Positions 7,771-13,616 of a stretch of DNA of 13,616 bases are shown in pieces (positions within the stretch are counted from its first letter, which is position 1; each line of letters opens with the position of its first letter). Position numbers and translations under genes: made by a program. The stretch spans positions 1 to 13,616 of the forward strand of contig CAUCBQ010000046.1 in NCBI GenBank assembly GCA_958441075.1, written 5' to 3'. This DNA comes from an uncultured Clostridiaceae bacterium (GTDB taxonomy: Bacteria > Bacillota > Clostridia > Lachnospirales > Lachnospiraceae). The notes beneath the pieces were generated by a model. The model made no database searches. It had not been told where the DNA came from and worked only from the letters and a program-made list of their open reading frames with translations.

Positions 7771-8586
7771 ATGGGACAGAATGTAAGGGAAAATATAGAA
7801 ATCCTTTTAAAGGGAGCCTGGGTAGGAGGCACTATGACCGTGCCGGGAGTCAGCGGGGGCACCATGGCCATGGTACTGGGGATTTATGACCGCCTGATTT
7901 CCTCTGTGAGCCGTGTATTTAAAGACCCGAAAAGATCCATCCCCTTTTTATTGTGGTTTGCCCTTGGAGGGACAGCGGGTATCCTGCTCTTTTCCAAAGG
8001 GATCAGCCTGCTTTTGGACTCAGGGTGGGCTGTTCCGGCCCGGTTTTTCTTTCTGGGAGCGGTAGGAGGTGGAATTCCCCTGATTTTCAGAGAGGCGGGA
8101 ATCCGGAGATTTGGCTCAGGAGAAGCTGTTTTTCTGGGAATCGGCATCGTAAGCGCCCTGTTCATCGGCCTGATTCCCGAAGGGCTTTTTACGCCGGCAG
8201 GAGGTGGAATCTCCGATTTTCTCATACAGGCAGCAGGGGGAGTGATCATCGCGGTGGCTCTGGTTCTTCCGGGAATCAGCGCTTCCCAGATGCTGTATAT
8301 GCTGGGCATTTATGAAAGCACCTTAAATGCAGTGGGAAGTATGGATATCGCAGCATTGATTCCTTTGGCAGCAGGGGGCCTGCTTGGCACTTTTTTCTCT
8401 GCAAGAGTGCTTGAGGGACTGCTGGAAAAGCATACCCGGCCTACCTTTCTTATTATTCTGGGATTTATGCTTGCCTCCCTTCCGGAGCTGTTTCCGGGGA
8501 TACCGGAGGGGATTGATGTCGTGTACAGCCTGACGGCTGTGTATGCGGGCTTCATGCTTCTTTATAAGATAGGGAGTGTGAATTAG
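7771..8586 (+). CDS. popT: DUF368 membrane protein, probable undecaprenyl-phosphate translocase
   Basis: This polytopic membrane protein of 271 residues belongs to the DUF368 family. Members (PopT) were recently shown in other bacteria to return undecaprenyl phosphate, the lipid carrier for cell-wall polymers, across the cytoplasmic membrane. Two internally related re-entrant-type motifs are visible: VPGVSGGT (about residues 24-31) followed by LGIYDRL, and LPGISASQ (about 166-173) followed by LGIYEST, consistent with an inverted-repeat transporter fold. Roughly eight hydrophobic segments are apparent. The start at 7771 is chosen because AAGGAAG lies 5-6 bases upstream. An earlier in-frame ATG at 7735 overlaps the metH stop as ATGA and would add 12 charged residues without a Shine-Dalgarno; it remains possible through coupling. 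The gene appears co-transcribed with metH, for which no functional reason is obvious. The symbol follows the family assignment, not proof in this organism. Confidence 0.85.
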   Translation: MGQNVRENIEILLKGAWVGGTMTVPGVSGGTMAMVLGIYDRLISSVSRVFKDPKRSIPFLLWFALGGTAGILLFSKGISLLLDSGWAVPARFFFLGAVGGGIPLIFREAGIRRFGSGEAVFLGIGIVSALFIGLIPEGLFTPAGGGISDFLIQAAGGVIIAVALVLPGISASQMLYMLGIYESTLNAVGSMDIAALIPLAAGGLLGTFFSARVLEGLLEKHTRPTFLIILGFMLASLPELFPGIPEGIDVVYSLTAVYAGFMLLYKIGSVN

Positions 8587-8589
8587 CTA

Positions 8590-8621
8590 TAGCCATCCCA
8601 CTGTTTCTGTGATATGATAAT
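8590..8621 (+). promoter_or_regulatory. Candidate promoter of the HAD-znuACB operon
   Basis: An extended -10 (TGATATGAT, with TATGAT at 8613-8618) lies 17 bases after TAGCCA (8590-8595), which matches four of six -35 positions. It sits in the 97-base gap between the DUF368 gene and the HAD gene, about 65 bases before the start codon. The rest of the gap holds only a weak 5-bp hairpin (CAGCC/GGCTG near 8642-8658) without a T-run. No recognisable Zur-type palindrome was found. Confidence 0.45.
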
Positions 8622-8683
8622 ACCCTCAGAGAGCGGAAAATCAGCCGTTTTGGGGCTGTCAAATAAAAGAAAGGAAGACGGTT

Positions 8684-9361
8684 ATGTATAAATGCTGTAT
8701 TTTTGATCTGGACGGTACGCTTGTAAATTCCATCTATGCTATAAAACGGTCTGTAGATGGGACACTGGCACATTTTGGTCTGGGGCCCATTACCCTTGAA
8801 GATACCAAAACCTTTGTGGGAGACGGATATAAAAAGCTGGTAGAGCGGGCTTTAGAGGCTTATGGAGATCCGGAGCTGATTCATTATGAGGAGGCCCTTG
8901 AGGTGTATAATCAGATATTTAAAGAATGCTGCCTTTATCGGGTAGAGGCCTATGAAGGAATCCCGGAGCTTCTGGCATTTTTAAAGAAAAACCATATTCT
9001 CTGTGCTGTTTTGTCCAACAAGCCTCATTTAAGAACCATAGAGAATGTGGACCATGTATTCGGGCCGGAGATATTTGACCGGGTATATGGCGAAAGGGAG
9101 GCTGTGGGAATCAAAAAAAAGCCGTCTCCGGAGGGCGTAGAGGCCCTGCTTGAGGAGCTTGGAATTTCCAAAGAAGAGTGCCTTTATCTGGGAGATACCA
9201 ATACGGATATGGAAACAGGGAAAAATGCACAGGTAGATACGGCAGGCGTTCTCTGGGGCTTTCGCTCCCGGGATGAACTTAAGGTATATGGACCTGCGCT
9301 TCTGGCAGAGCATCCTATGGATGTGGCGGAATTTATAAAGGGCGTGAATCACATTGAATAG
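8684..9361 (+). CDS. HAD-superfamily phosphatase, phosphoglycolate phosphatase-like
   Basis: This 225-residue cytosolic hydrolase is of HAD subfamily I (Gph/PgmB-like). All four catalytic motifs are present: motif I DLDGT with nucleophile Asp8 and acid/base Asp10; motif II Ser111 in LSNKP; motif III Lys146 in KKPSP; motif IV GDTNTD with Asp171 and Asp175 for Mg binding. A helical cap lies between motifs I and II (about residues 17-90). The likely substrates are small phosphate esters such as 2-phosphoglycolate or pyrophosphate, but HAD proteins of this type cannot be assigned a substrate from sequence. AAAGGAAG precedes the ATG with suitable spacing. The stop codon lies within the first codons of znuA (8-base overlap), so the two are translationally linked. 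That is unusual company for a zinc transporter and makes a housekeeping or metal-linked role equally possible. Confidence 0.9.
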   Translation: MYKCCIFDLDGTLVNSIYAIKRSVDGTLAHFGLGPITLEDTKTFVGDGYKKLVERALEAYGDPELIHYEEALEVYNQIFKECCLYRVEAYEGIPELLAFLKKNHILCAVLSNKPHLRTIENVDHVFGPEIFDRVYGEREAVGIKKKPSPEGVEALLEELGISKEECLYLGDTNTDMETGKNAQVDTAGVLWGFRSRDELKVYGPALLAEHPMDVAEFIKGVNHIE

Positions 9362-10415
9362 ACAGAAAAAGAACGATACAGCACAGGGGAAGGCAGAATG
9401 GTCAAAATGGGGCATTCTGGTTCTTTTTCTGCTCCTTGGCTGCCTTGGGCTGGCAGGCTGCGGGAAAAAGGCGCCTTTGGGAGCATCCGGGAAAACAGAG
9501 GAGGATGACCGGCTTTTCGTAGTCACTACTATTTTTCCATACTATGATTTTGTACGTCAGATCGGAGGAGACCGGGTGCGGTTAAATCTGGTGGTTCCGG
9601 CCGGAATGGACAGCCATTCCTTTGAACCTACTCCGGCAGATATGATTACCATTCAGAAGGCAGATCTGATGATCTGCAACGGCGGAGCTATGGAGCATTG
9701 GGTAGATCAGGTAGCAGCATCCCTTGATACCGGTAAGCTGAGCCGTCTGACTATGATGGATTATGTAGATGTGGTGGAAGAAGAGGTTGTGGAAGGAATG
9801 GAGGAAGAGGAGCACGGTCATGAACACAGCCATGAGGAGGAAGAGGCCGGGACGTTTGATGCCCATGACGGCCAGGAGCTTGAAATTGAATATGATGAGC
9901 ACATATGGACCTCTCCTGTGAATGCCATTAAGATCGTGAGCATTATATCAGATACACTGTCAAAAATGGACCCTGCCAATGAAGGGTATTACAAAGAAAA
10001 TGCGGCGTCTTATGTGAGAGAGCTTTCAGAGCTGGACCGCCAGCTTCAGGAGATTGTATCCCACGGACGGCACAGGATGATGATACTGGCAGATAAGTTT
10101 CCGCTGCGGTATTTTGCAGATACTTATGGTCTGTCCTACAGGGCCGCCTTTTCCGGCTGCAGTACCGATACGGAACCAAGCGCCAGAACTATTGCCTATC
10201 TGATCGACCGGGTGCGGGAGCACGACCTGAAGGCTGTATATTATCTGGAGCTTTCCAGTCACCGGACGGCAGATATTATCAGCGAAGAAACGGGAGCAGA
10301 GCCTCTTCTGTTCCATTCCTGCCATAATGTAAGCCGCAGGGAGTTTGATGAGGGCGTGACCTATCTTCAGCTTATGCGAAGAAATGCAGAACAGCTGAAG
10401 AGAGGACTTGAGTAG
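9354..10415 (+). CDS. znuA: Zinc ABC transporter substrate-binding lipoprotein
   Basis: This 353-residue lipoprotein should capture zinc (or manganese) outside the membrane for the ZnuBC importer. It begins with TTG: an in-frame TGA at 9345 and the lack of a nearby in-frame ATG leave no better start. AAAGGG lies 11 bases upstream. The signal peptide is hydrophobic from Trp19 to Gly35, with lipobox LAGC and lipidation at Cys36. The cluster A-1 fold is shown by TTIFPYYDFVRQIGG and by the first two metal His ligands, His88 (DSHSFEPTP) and His183 (DEHIWTSP). Between them lies an acidic His loop with His154, 156, 158 and 160, typical of zinc-specific members. The usual third His (in FHDAYGYFA-like segments) is absent: the aligned segment reads ADKFPLRYFADTYGL. 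The downstream FSGCSTDTE and FHSCHNVS segments supply other possible ligands. From memory, this is a recurring Clostridia variant. The exact metal is therefore less sure than the family. Confidence 0.92.
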   Translation: MNRQKKNDTAQGKAEWSKWGILVLFLLLGCLGLAGCGKKAPLGASGKTEEDDRLFVVTTIFPYYDFVRQIGGDRVRLNLVVPAGMDSHSFEPTPADMITIQKADLMICNGGAMEHWVDQVAASLDTGKLSRLTMMDYVDVVEEEVVEGMEEEEHGHEHSHEEEEAGTFDAHDGQELEIEYDEHIWTSPVNAIKIVSIISDTLSKMDPANEGYYKENAASYVRELSELDRQLQEIVSHGRHRMMILADKFPLRYFADTYGLSYRAAFSGCSTDTEPSARTIAYLIDRVREHDLKAVYYLELSSHRTADIISEETGAEPLLFHSCHNVSRREFDEGVTYLQLMRRNAEQLKRGLE

Positions 10416-10423
10416 GAGGAAAA

Positions 10424-11245
10424 ATGGAACCATTGATCAGATGTGAGCATGTGGATTTCGGATATGAAAACCAGGATGCGGTGGTAGATGTAAATATGGA
10501 GGTGTGTCCCGGAGATTATCTGTGCATTGTAGGCGAAAACGGATCTGGAAAAAGCACACTGATGAAGGGGCTTTTAGGGCTTTTAAAGCCCATGGCGGGA
10601 ACACTTACAGTATCGGAGGAATTAAGGCATACAGGAATCGGATACCTGCCTCAGCAGACAGCGGCACAGAAGGACTTTCCTGCCTCTGTTCAGGAGGTTG
10701 TTTTAAGCGGCTGCTTAAACCGCAGAGGACGCCGTCCATTCTATTCCCGTGCAGAAAAGGCCGTTGCGGCAGAAAATATGGAGCGTCTTGGAATCACTCC
10801 ACTGGCAAAACAGTGCTACAGAGAGCTTTCCGGAGGACAGCAGCAGAGAGTTCTGATTGCCAGGGCTCTGTGTGCAACTGCCAGGCTTCTGATCCTGGAC
10901 GAGCCCATTACAGGACTGGACCCCATGGCAATTCAGGATTTTTACGCTATGTTAAGAAGGCTGAACCGGGAAGACGGGGTGGCGATCCTTATGGTATCCC
11001 ATGACCTGAGAAATGCAGTAGAGGAGGCAAACAAGATTCTCCATCTGCAAAAGCAGGTGCTGTTTTACGGCCCTGCCCATGATTATATGAACAGTCAGGC
11101 TGCGGGCCACTTTTTCCATGAAAAGGAGCGGGGACAGTGTATTCCTACTGCGGCCTGCCGTATGGTCCGTCCTGAAAATGAAACAGGTGTAAATGAGGAG
11201 ACTGACTGCTGTGAAGGAGGCTGCTGCCATGAACATATTAAGTGA
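10424..11245 (+). CDS. znuC: Zinc ABC transporter ATP-binding protein with Cys/His-rich tail
   Basis: This 273-residue cytoplasmic ATPase powers the zinc importer. Walker A is GENGSGKST, the ABC signature LSGGQQQRV, Walker B LLILDEP, and the H-loop sits in VSHDL. AGGAGG overlaps the znuA stop and precedes the ATG by 4 bases. After the ATPase core (about residues 1-225) comes a poorly conserved extension ending in CCEGGCCHEHIK, with Cys262, 263, 267, 268 and His269, 271, which has the look of a metal-binding motif. The same DNA (GAAGGAGG at 11213-11220) is the znuB ribosome binding site, and the gene overlaps znuB by 17 bases. The tail may sense or receive zinc on the cytosolic side, or may be partly a by-product of the embedded ribosome binding site. 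Manganese/iron importers have similar ATPases; the His-rich ZnuA favours zinc. Confidence 0.94.
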   Translation: MEPLIRCEHVDFGYENQDAVVDVNMEVCPGDYLCIVGENGSGKSTLMKGLLGLLKPMAGTLTVSEELRHTGIGYLPQQTAAQKDFPASVQEVVLSGCLNRRGRRPFYSRAEKAVAAENMERLGITPLAKQCYRELSGGQQQRVLIARALCATARLLILDEPITGLDPMAIQDFYAMLRRLNREDGVAILMVSHDLRNAVEEANKILHLQKQVLFYGPAHDYMNSQAAGHFFHEKERGQCIPTAACRMVRPENETGVNEETDCCEGGCCHEHIK

Positions 11246-12047
11246 AATGCTTTCGTATCCCTTTATGGTCCGGGCTCTTGTGGGAGGAATGCTGGTATCC
11301 CTGTGCGCCTCTCTTTTGGGGGTAAGTCTTGTATTAAAGAGGTATTCCATGATCGGGGACGGGCTATCCCATGTTTCCTTTGGGGCCCTGTCTATTGCTC
11401 TGGCAATGGGATGGTCGCCTCTTAAGGTATCTATTCCGGTTGTGGTTCTGGCGGCCTTTTTTCTGCTTCGGATTACGGAAAACAGCCGCATCAAAAGCGA
11501 CGCGGCTATTGCCATGATTTCCGCCAGCGCCCTGGCAATCGGTATTATCGTTACCTCTCTTACCACCGGAATGACAACGGATGTGAGCAGCTATATGTTC
11601 GGAAGCATTTTAGCCATGACAAAAGAAGATGTGGCCCTGGCTGTGATACTGAGTCTGATCGTCCTGGGGCTTTTTGTGATCTGCTATAACCAGATGTTTG
11701 CAGTGACCTTTGATGAAAATTTTGCAAGGGCCACAGGCGTCAACGTGGGCTTTTACAATATGGTTATTTCCGTCCTTACGGCAGTTACGATTGTTCTGGG
11801 AATGCGTATGATGGGAGCCATGCTGATTTCCAGCCTGGTGATTTTTCCCTGTCTTACCTCCATGCGCGTATTTAAAAGCTTTGGAGGCGTTATGATTTCT
11901 TCGGGGCTTTTATCCCTTGTGTGCTTTCTTTTGGGGATGATGGCCTCCTACCAGTTTTCCACTCCTGCGGGAGCCAGTGTGGTAGTGGTGAATCTGGCGG
12001 CTTTCCTGATTTTCAGCGCCTGGCAGATGCTTGGAAGGAGAAAATAG
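11229..12047 (+). CDS. znuB: Zinc ABC transporter permease
   Basis: This 272-residue integral membrane protein of the ABC-3 family forms the channel of the metal importer with ZnuC and ZnuA. Seven to eight hydrophobic segments are visible. Family hallmarks include FMVRALVGGMLVSLCASLLG at the N-terminus, VLKRYSMIGDGLSHVSFG (the conserved metal-permease loop), AIAMISASALAIGI, and the C-terminal segment MMGAMLISSLVIFP. The start at 11229 has AAGGAGG (11214-11220) 8 bases upstream. A possible upstream ATG at 11193 would add 12 polar residues and has no comparable ribosome binding site. The reading frame begins inside znuC, so translation is probably coupled. No Fur/Zur-family regulator follows, although one often does in related operons; a 128-base gap with its own promoter comes next. 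Confidence 0.95.
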   Translation: MNILSEMLSYPFMVRALVGGMLVSLCASLLGVSLVLKRYSMIGDGLSHVSFGALSIALAMGWSPLKVSIPVVVLAAFFLLRITENSRIKSDAAIAMISASALAIGIIVTSLTTGMTTDVSSYMFGSILAMTKEDVALAVILSLIVLGLFVICYNQMFAVTFDENFARATGVNVGFYNMVISVLTAVTIVLGMRMMGAMLISSLVIFPCLTSMRVFKSFGGVMISSGLLSLVCFLLGMMASYQFSTPAGASVVVVNLAAFLIFSAWQMLGRRK

Positions 12048-12077
12048 GGGGTCTGGTTTCAGGCAGATACGGAAAAG

Positions 12078-12126
12078 CTCCGGATGCGACAGCCGTCTTG
12101 ACATTCCGGAGAGTATGTGCCACAAT
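12078..12126 (+). promoter_or_regulatory. Probable promoter of the COG0523 genes with a TCCGGA dyad
   Basis: A consensus -35, TTGACA (12098-12103), and a -10-like CACAAT (12121-12126) are separated by exactly 17 bases, giving a leader of about 43 bases before the GTPase start. The -35 is framed by CTCCGGA (12078-12084) and TCCGGAG (12105-12111), an exact 7-base inverted repeat whose right arm lies in the promoter spacer. This is the place where a repressor would act. It could equally fold as a 7-bp hairpin in a znuB readthrough transcript, but no T-run follows, so it is not a standard terminator. It does not match the AT-rich Zur box known from Bacillus. Confidence 0.6.
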
Positions 12127-12175
12127 ATGAAGTTGGTAAGACTGTGAATGCAGTAGAAAGAAGGAAGAAGCTAAA

Positions 12176-13306
12176 ATGACAAAAATTGATATTATCTCCG
12201 GTTTCCTTGGAGCCGGAAAGACTACATTTATTAAAAAGCTTTTACAGGAGGCCATTTCCGGAGAGCAGGTAGTGCTGATCGAAAATGAGTTTGGTGAAAT
12301 CGGAATTGACGGCGGATTTTTAAAGGATTCCGGCATTGAGATCCGGGAGATGAATTCCGGCTGTATCTGCTGTTCTCTGGTGGGAGACTTTGGAAAATCT
12401 CTTGCAGAGGTACTGACAACCTACAAACCGGACCGTATTATCATTGAACCGTCCGGAGTGGGTAAGCTGTCTGATGTTATGAAGGCAGTGATTGACGTAT
12501 CTGCAGATATGGATGTAGCCTTAAACAGCGCTGTTACCATTGTAGATGCAGCAAAGTGTAAAATGTACATGAAGAACTTCGGCGAGTTCTTCAATAACCA
12601 GATCGAAAATGCAGGCACCATTGTTTTAAGCCGTACCGATATCACAGATCCGGCTAAGATTCAGAAGGATGTGGAGCTGATTCGTGAGAAAAATCCCAAG
12701 GCAGTCGTTGTTACTACACCTCTGGGAGAGTTGGGAGGGGATCAGCTTCTGGAGATGATTGAGAAGCGTGATACCATGCTGGATGATTTAATGGAAGAGG
12801 TGAGAGAGCATCATCATCATGATGAGGAGTGTGGTTGCCACGACCATCATCACGGTCATGAGCATCATCACCATGACCACGGCGAATCCTGTACCTGCGG
12901 CTGCCATGACCACGAGGGTCACGCCCATCATGAGCACGAACACCACCATCACGACCATGACCACGGCGAATCCTGTACCTGCGGCTGCCATGACCATGAA
13001 GGCCATGAGCACCATCATCATGCCGATGAGGTATTTACAAGCTGGGGTATGGAAACCATTGTTCCTGTTACAAAGGATCAGCTGGAGGATGTCTTAAAGC
13101 GTCTGGCAGATACAAAGGAATTTGGTGATGTACTGCGCGCAAAGGGAATGCTTCCTACAGAAAATCCCGGCGAGTGGCTGTATTTTGATCTGGTTCCACA
13201 GCAGTATGAGATCCGTCAGGGCCGTCCCGACTATACCGGTAAGGTATGTGTCATTGGGGCCAACTTAAAGGAAGAAGAATTAAACAGCGTATTCGGAAGA
13301 GGCTAA
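12176..13306 (+). CDS. COG0523/CobW-family GTPase metallochaperone with large His/Cys insert
   Basis: This 376-residue G3E GTPase is of the CobW/YciC/Zng1 type, a family of metal chaperones or insertases. Seen in order: Walker A GFLGAGKTT (9-17); ENEFGEIGID (switch region); the family metal site CICC (Cys63, 65, 66); Walker B-like IIIEPSG around Glu91; a guanine-recognition-like SRTD; then an insert at residues 212-282 with 33 His and 8 Cys in 71 residues; and a CobW C-terminal domain (from about residue 285) with GEWLYFDLVPQQ near the end. AAGGAAG precedes the ATG. The gene sits directly after znuACB, behind its own likely promoter, and 10 bases before a second COG0523 gene. The zinc context suggests zinc storage or delivery; cobalt or nickel service is possible, since CobW relatives have been linked to cobalamin and MetH in the neighbouring operon uses both zinc and B12. 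The client is unknown. Confidence 0.92.
   Translation: MTKIDIISGFLGAGKTTFIKKLLQEAISGEQVVLIENEFGEIGIDGGFLKDSGIEIREMNSGCICCSLVGDFGKSLAEVLTTYKPDRIIIEPSGVGKLSDVMKAVIDVSADMDVALNSAVTIVDAAKCKMYMKNFGEFFNNQIENAGTIVLSRTDITDPAKIQKDVELIREKNPKAVVVTTPLGELGGDQLLEMIEKRDTMLDDLMEEVREHHHHDEECGCHDHHHGHEHHHHDHGESCTCGCHDHEGHAHHEHEHHHHDHDHGESCTCGCHDHEGHEHHHHADEVFTSWGMETIVPVTKDQLEDVLKRLADTKEFGDVLRAKGMLPTENPGEWLYFDLVPQQYEIRQGRPDYTGKVCVIGANLKEEELNSVFGRG
12809..13021 (+). repeat. In-frame tandem repeat coding a His/Cys-rich insert (84-base period)
   Basis: Bases 12872-12912 recur without change at 12956-12996, a period of 84 bases or 28 codons. Each copy encodes HDHGESCTCGCHDH. A degenerate earlier copy (EECGCHDH) starts near 12827. 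The three copies place Cys at 219/221, 239/241/243 and 267/269/271 among runs of His. The nucleotide identity of the two full copies suggests a recent in-frame duplication, so copy number may differ between strains. Confidence 0.9.
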
Positions 13307-13316
13307 TGAGGTTTGT

Positions 13317-13616
13317 ATGATGGGAAATGAAATAGAAGATAATGTAATGCCCCTCTTTTTAATCAATGGATTTCTGGAGTCCGGAAAGACCCAGTTTCTG
13401 GAATTTACCATGGAGCAGGATTACTTTCAGACAGAGGGAAAGACACTGCTTATTGTCTGTGAAGAGGGAGATACGGAGTATGATGAGAAAAAGCTTAAGA
13501 AAAACCATACAGCGGCAGTTTATGTAGATGATTTTTCCAGGCTTACTCCGGAATATCTCAATGAGTTAGAGGTGATTTACCGTCCGGAGCGTGTGATTAT
13601 GGAGTGGAACGGTATG
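13317..13616 (+). CDS. Divergent COG0523/CobW-like P-loop protein, N-terminal part (runs off window)
   Basis: An open frame begins at ATG 13317 (or the adjacent ATG 13320) and continues for 100 codons to the window edge. GAGGT (13308-13312) lies 4 bases upstream, and the gene starts 10 bases after the previous stop. Residues 13-21 or so read LINGFLESGKT, a P-loop like that of CobW proteins (GFLGAGKTT) but with Glu-Ser in place of Gly-Ala. A second strand LLIVCEEGDTEYD aligns with the ENEFGE switch region, and RVIMEWNG aligns with the RIIIEPSG Walker B segment, with Pro-Ser changed to Trp-Asn. The CxCC metal motif between these two segments is missing; only one Cys is seen. It is therefore a paralog in tandem with the full GTPase, perhaps a partner or regulatory subunit that binds nucleotide but not metal in the usual way. 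The C-terminal half is not visible. Confidence 0.8.
   Translation, partial: MMGNEIEDNVMPLFLINGFLESGKTQFLEFTMEQDYFQTEGKTLLIVCEEGDTEYDEKKLKKNHTAAVYVDDFSRLTPEYLNELEVIYRPERVIMEWNGM

Noticed and set aside
8642..8658. Terminator after the DUF368 gene
   Set aside because: The stem is only 5 bp and has no T-run.
9113..9120. Run of eight A in the HAD gene as a phase-variation or frameshift site
   Set aside because: The frame is intact with motif III directly after it; a single A8 run in a Clostridia gene is not evidence of programmed slippage.
10504..11004. + strand alternative frame inside znuC
   Set aside because: It is a frame-shifted reading of a clear ABC ATPase and shows no motif of its own.
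11193..11228. Upstream ATG for znuB
   Set aside because: The added segment is polar and has no good Shine-Dalgarno, while 11229 has AAGGAGG at 8 bases.
12788..13021. Long - strand open frame rich in Met and Val opposite the GTPase His insert
   Set aside because: It is the antisense of CAT/CAC and GAC/GAG repeats, which read as ATG/GTG runs; no ribosome binding site or family match.
12809..13021. CRISPR-like repeat spacing
   Set aside because: The 84-base repeat is in frame, encodes His/Cys, has only two good copies and no spacer/repeat pattern.

Overview
The window reads as ordinary chromosome of an anaerobic Firmicute, most likely a gut Lachnospiraceae/Clostridia member. The evidence is moderate GC, strong AGGAGG-type ribosome binding sites, a zinc-finger-less (type 2-like) isoleucyl-tRNA synthetase, a methionine synthase whose reactivation domain is a separate protein, and a Clostridia-style ZnuA. 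This placement comes from protein character, not from a database search. All eleven coding regions lie on the + strand; the first and last are cut by the window edges. No tRNA, rRNA, CRISPR array, insertion sequence or phage gene is visible, and no gene-free stretch exceeds 130 bases.

Layout. (1) 1-1099: 3' part of ileS. (2) 1182-3638: glgP, glycogen phosphorylase, preceded by a strong hairpin and followed by a clear intrinsic terminator at 3670-3704. (3) 3763-8586: a tight one-carbon/methionine operon of metF, a stand-alone MetH reactivation protein, metH lacking that domain, and a DUF368 membrane protein (a family recently assigned to undecaprenyl-phosphate transport). (4) 8684-12047: a HAD phosphatase followed by znuA, znuC and znuB, the high-affinity zinc ABC importer; all three junctions overlap or are under 10 bases. 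(5) 12176-13616: a COG0523/CobW GTPase carrying a 71-residue insert with 33 His and 8 Cys, followed 10 bases later by the start of a second, divergent COG0523 protein that runs off the window.

How the genes fit together. MetF makes 5-methyl-THF. MetH transfers the methyl group via cobalamin to homocysteine held on a Cys3 zinc site, and the separate activation protein should rescue oxidised cobalamin. Downstream is a concentrated zinc-handling block: a ZnuA with a His loop, a ZnuC with a Cys/His tail, and a GTPase with a large His/Cys metal-binding insert. COG0523 proteins are known metallochaperones, several of them zinc-related. The most interesting reading is therefore a zinc capture and delivery module next to a zinc-dependent enzyme. 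The physical neighbourhood is seen; the functional link is inference. The least described parts are the divergent second COG0523 protein, the ZnuC tail that is read through the znuB ribosome binding site, and the ZnuA that lacks one canonical metal-binding His.
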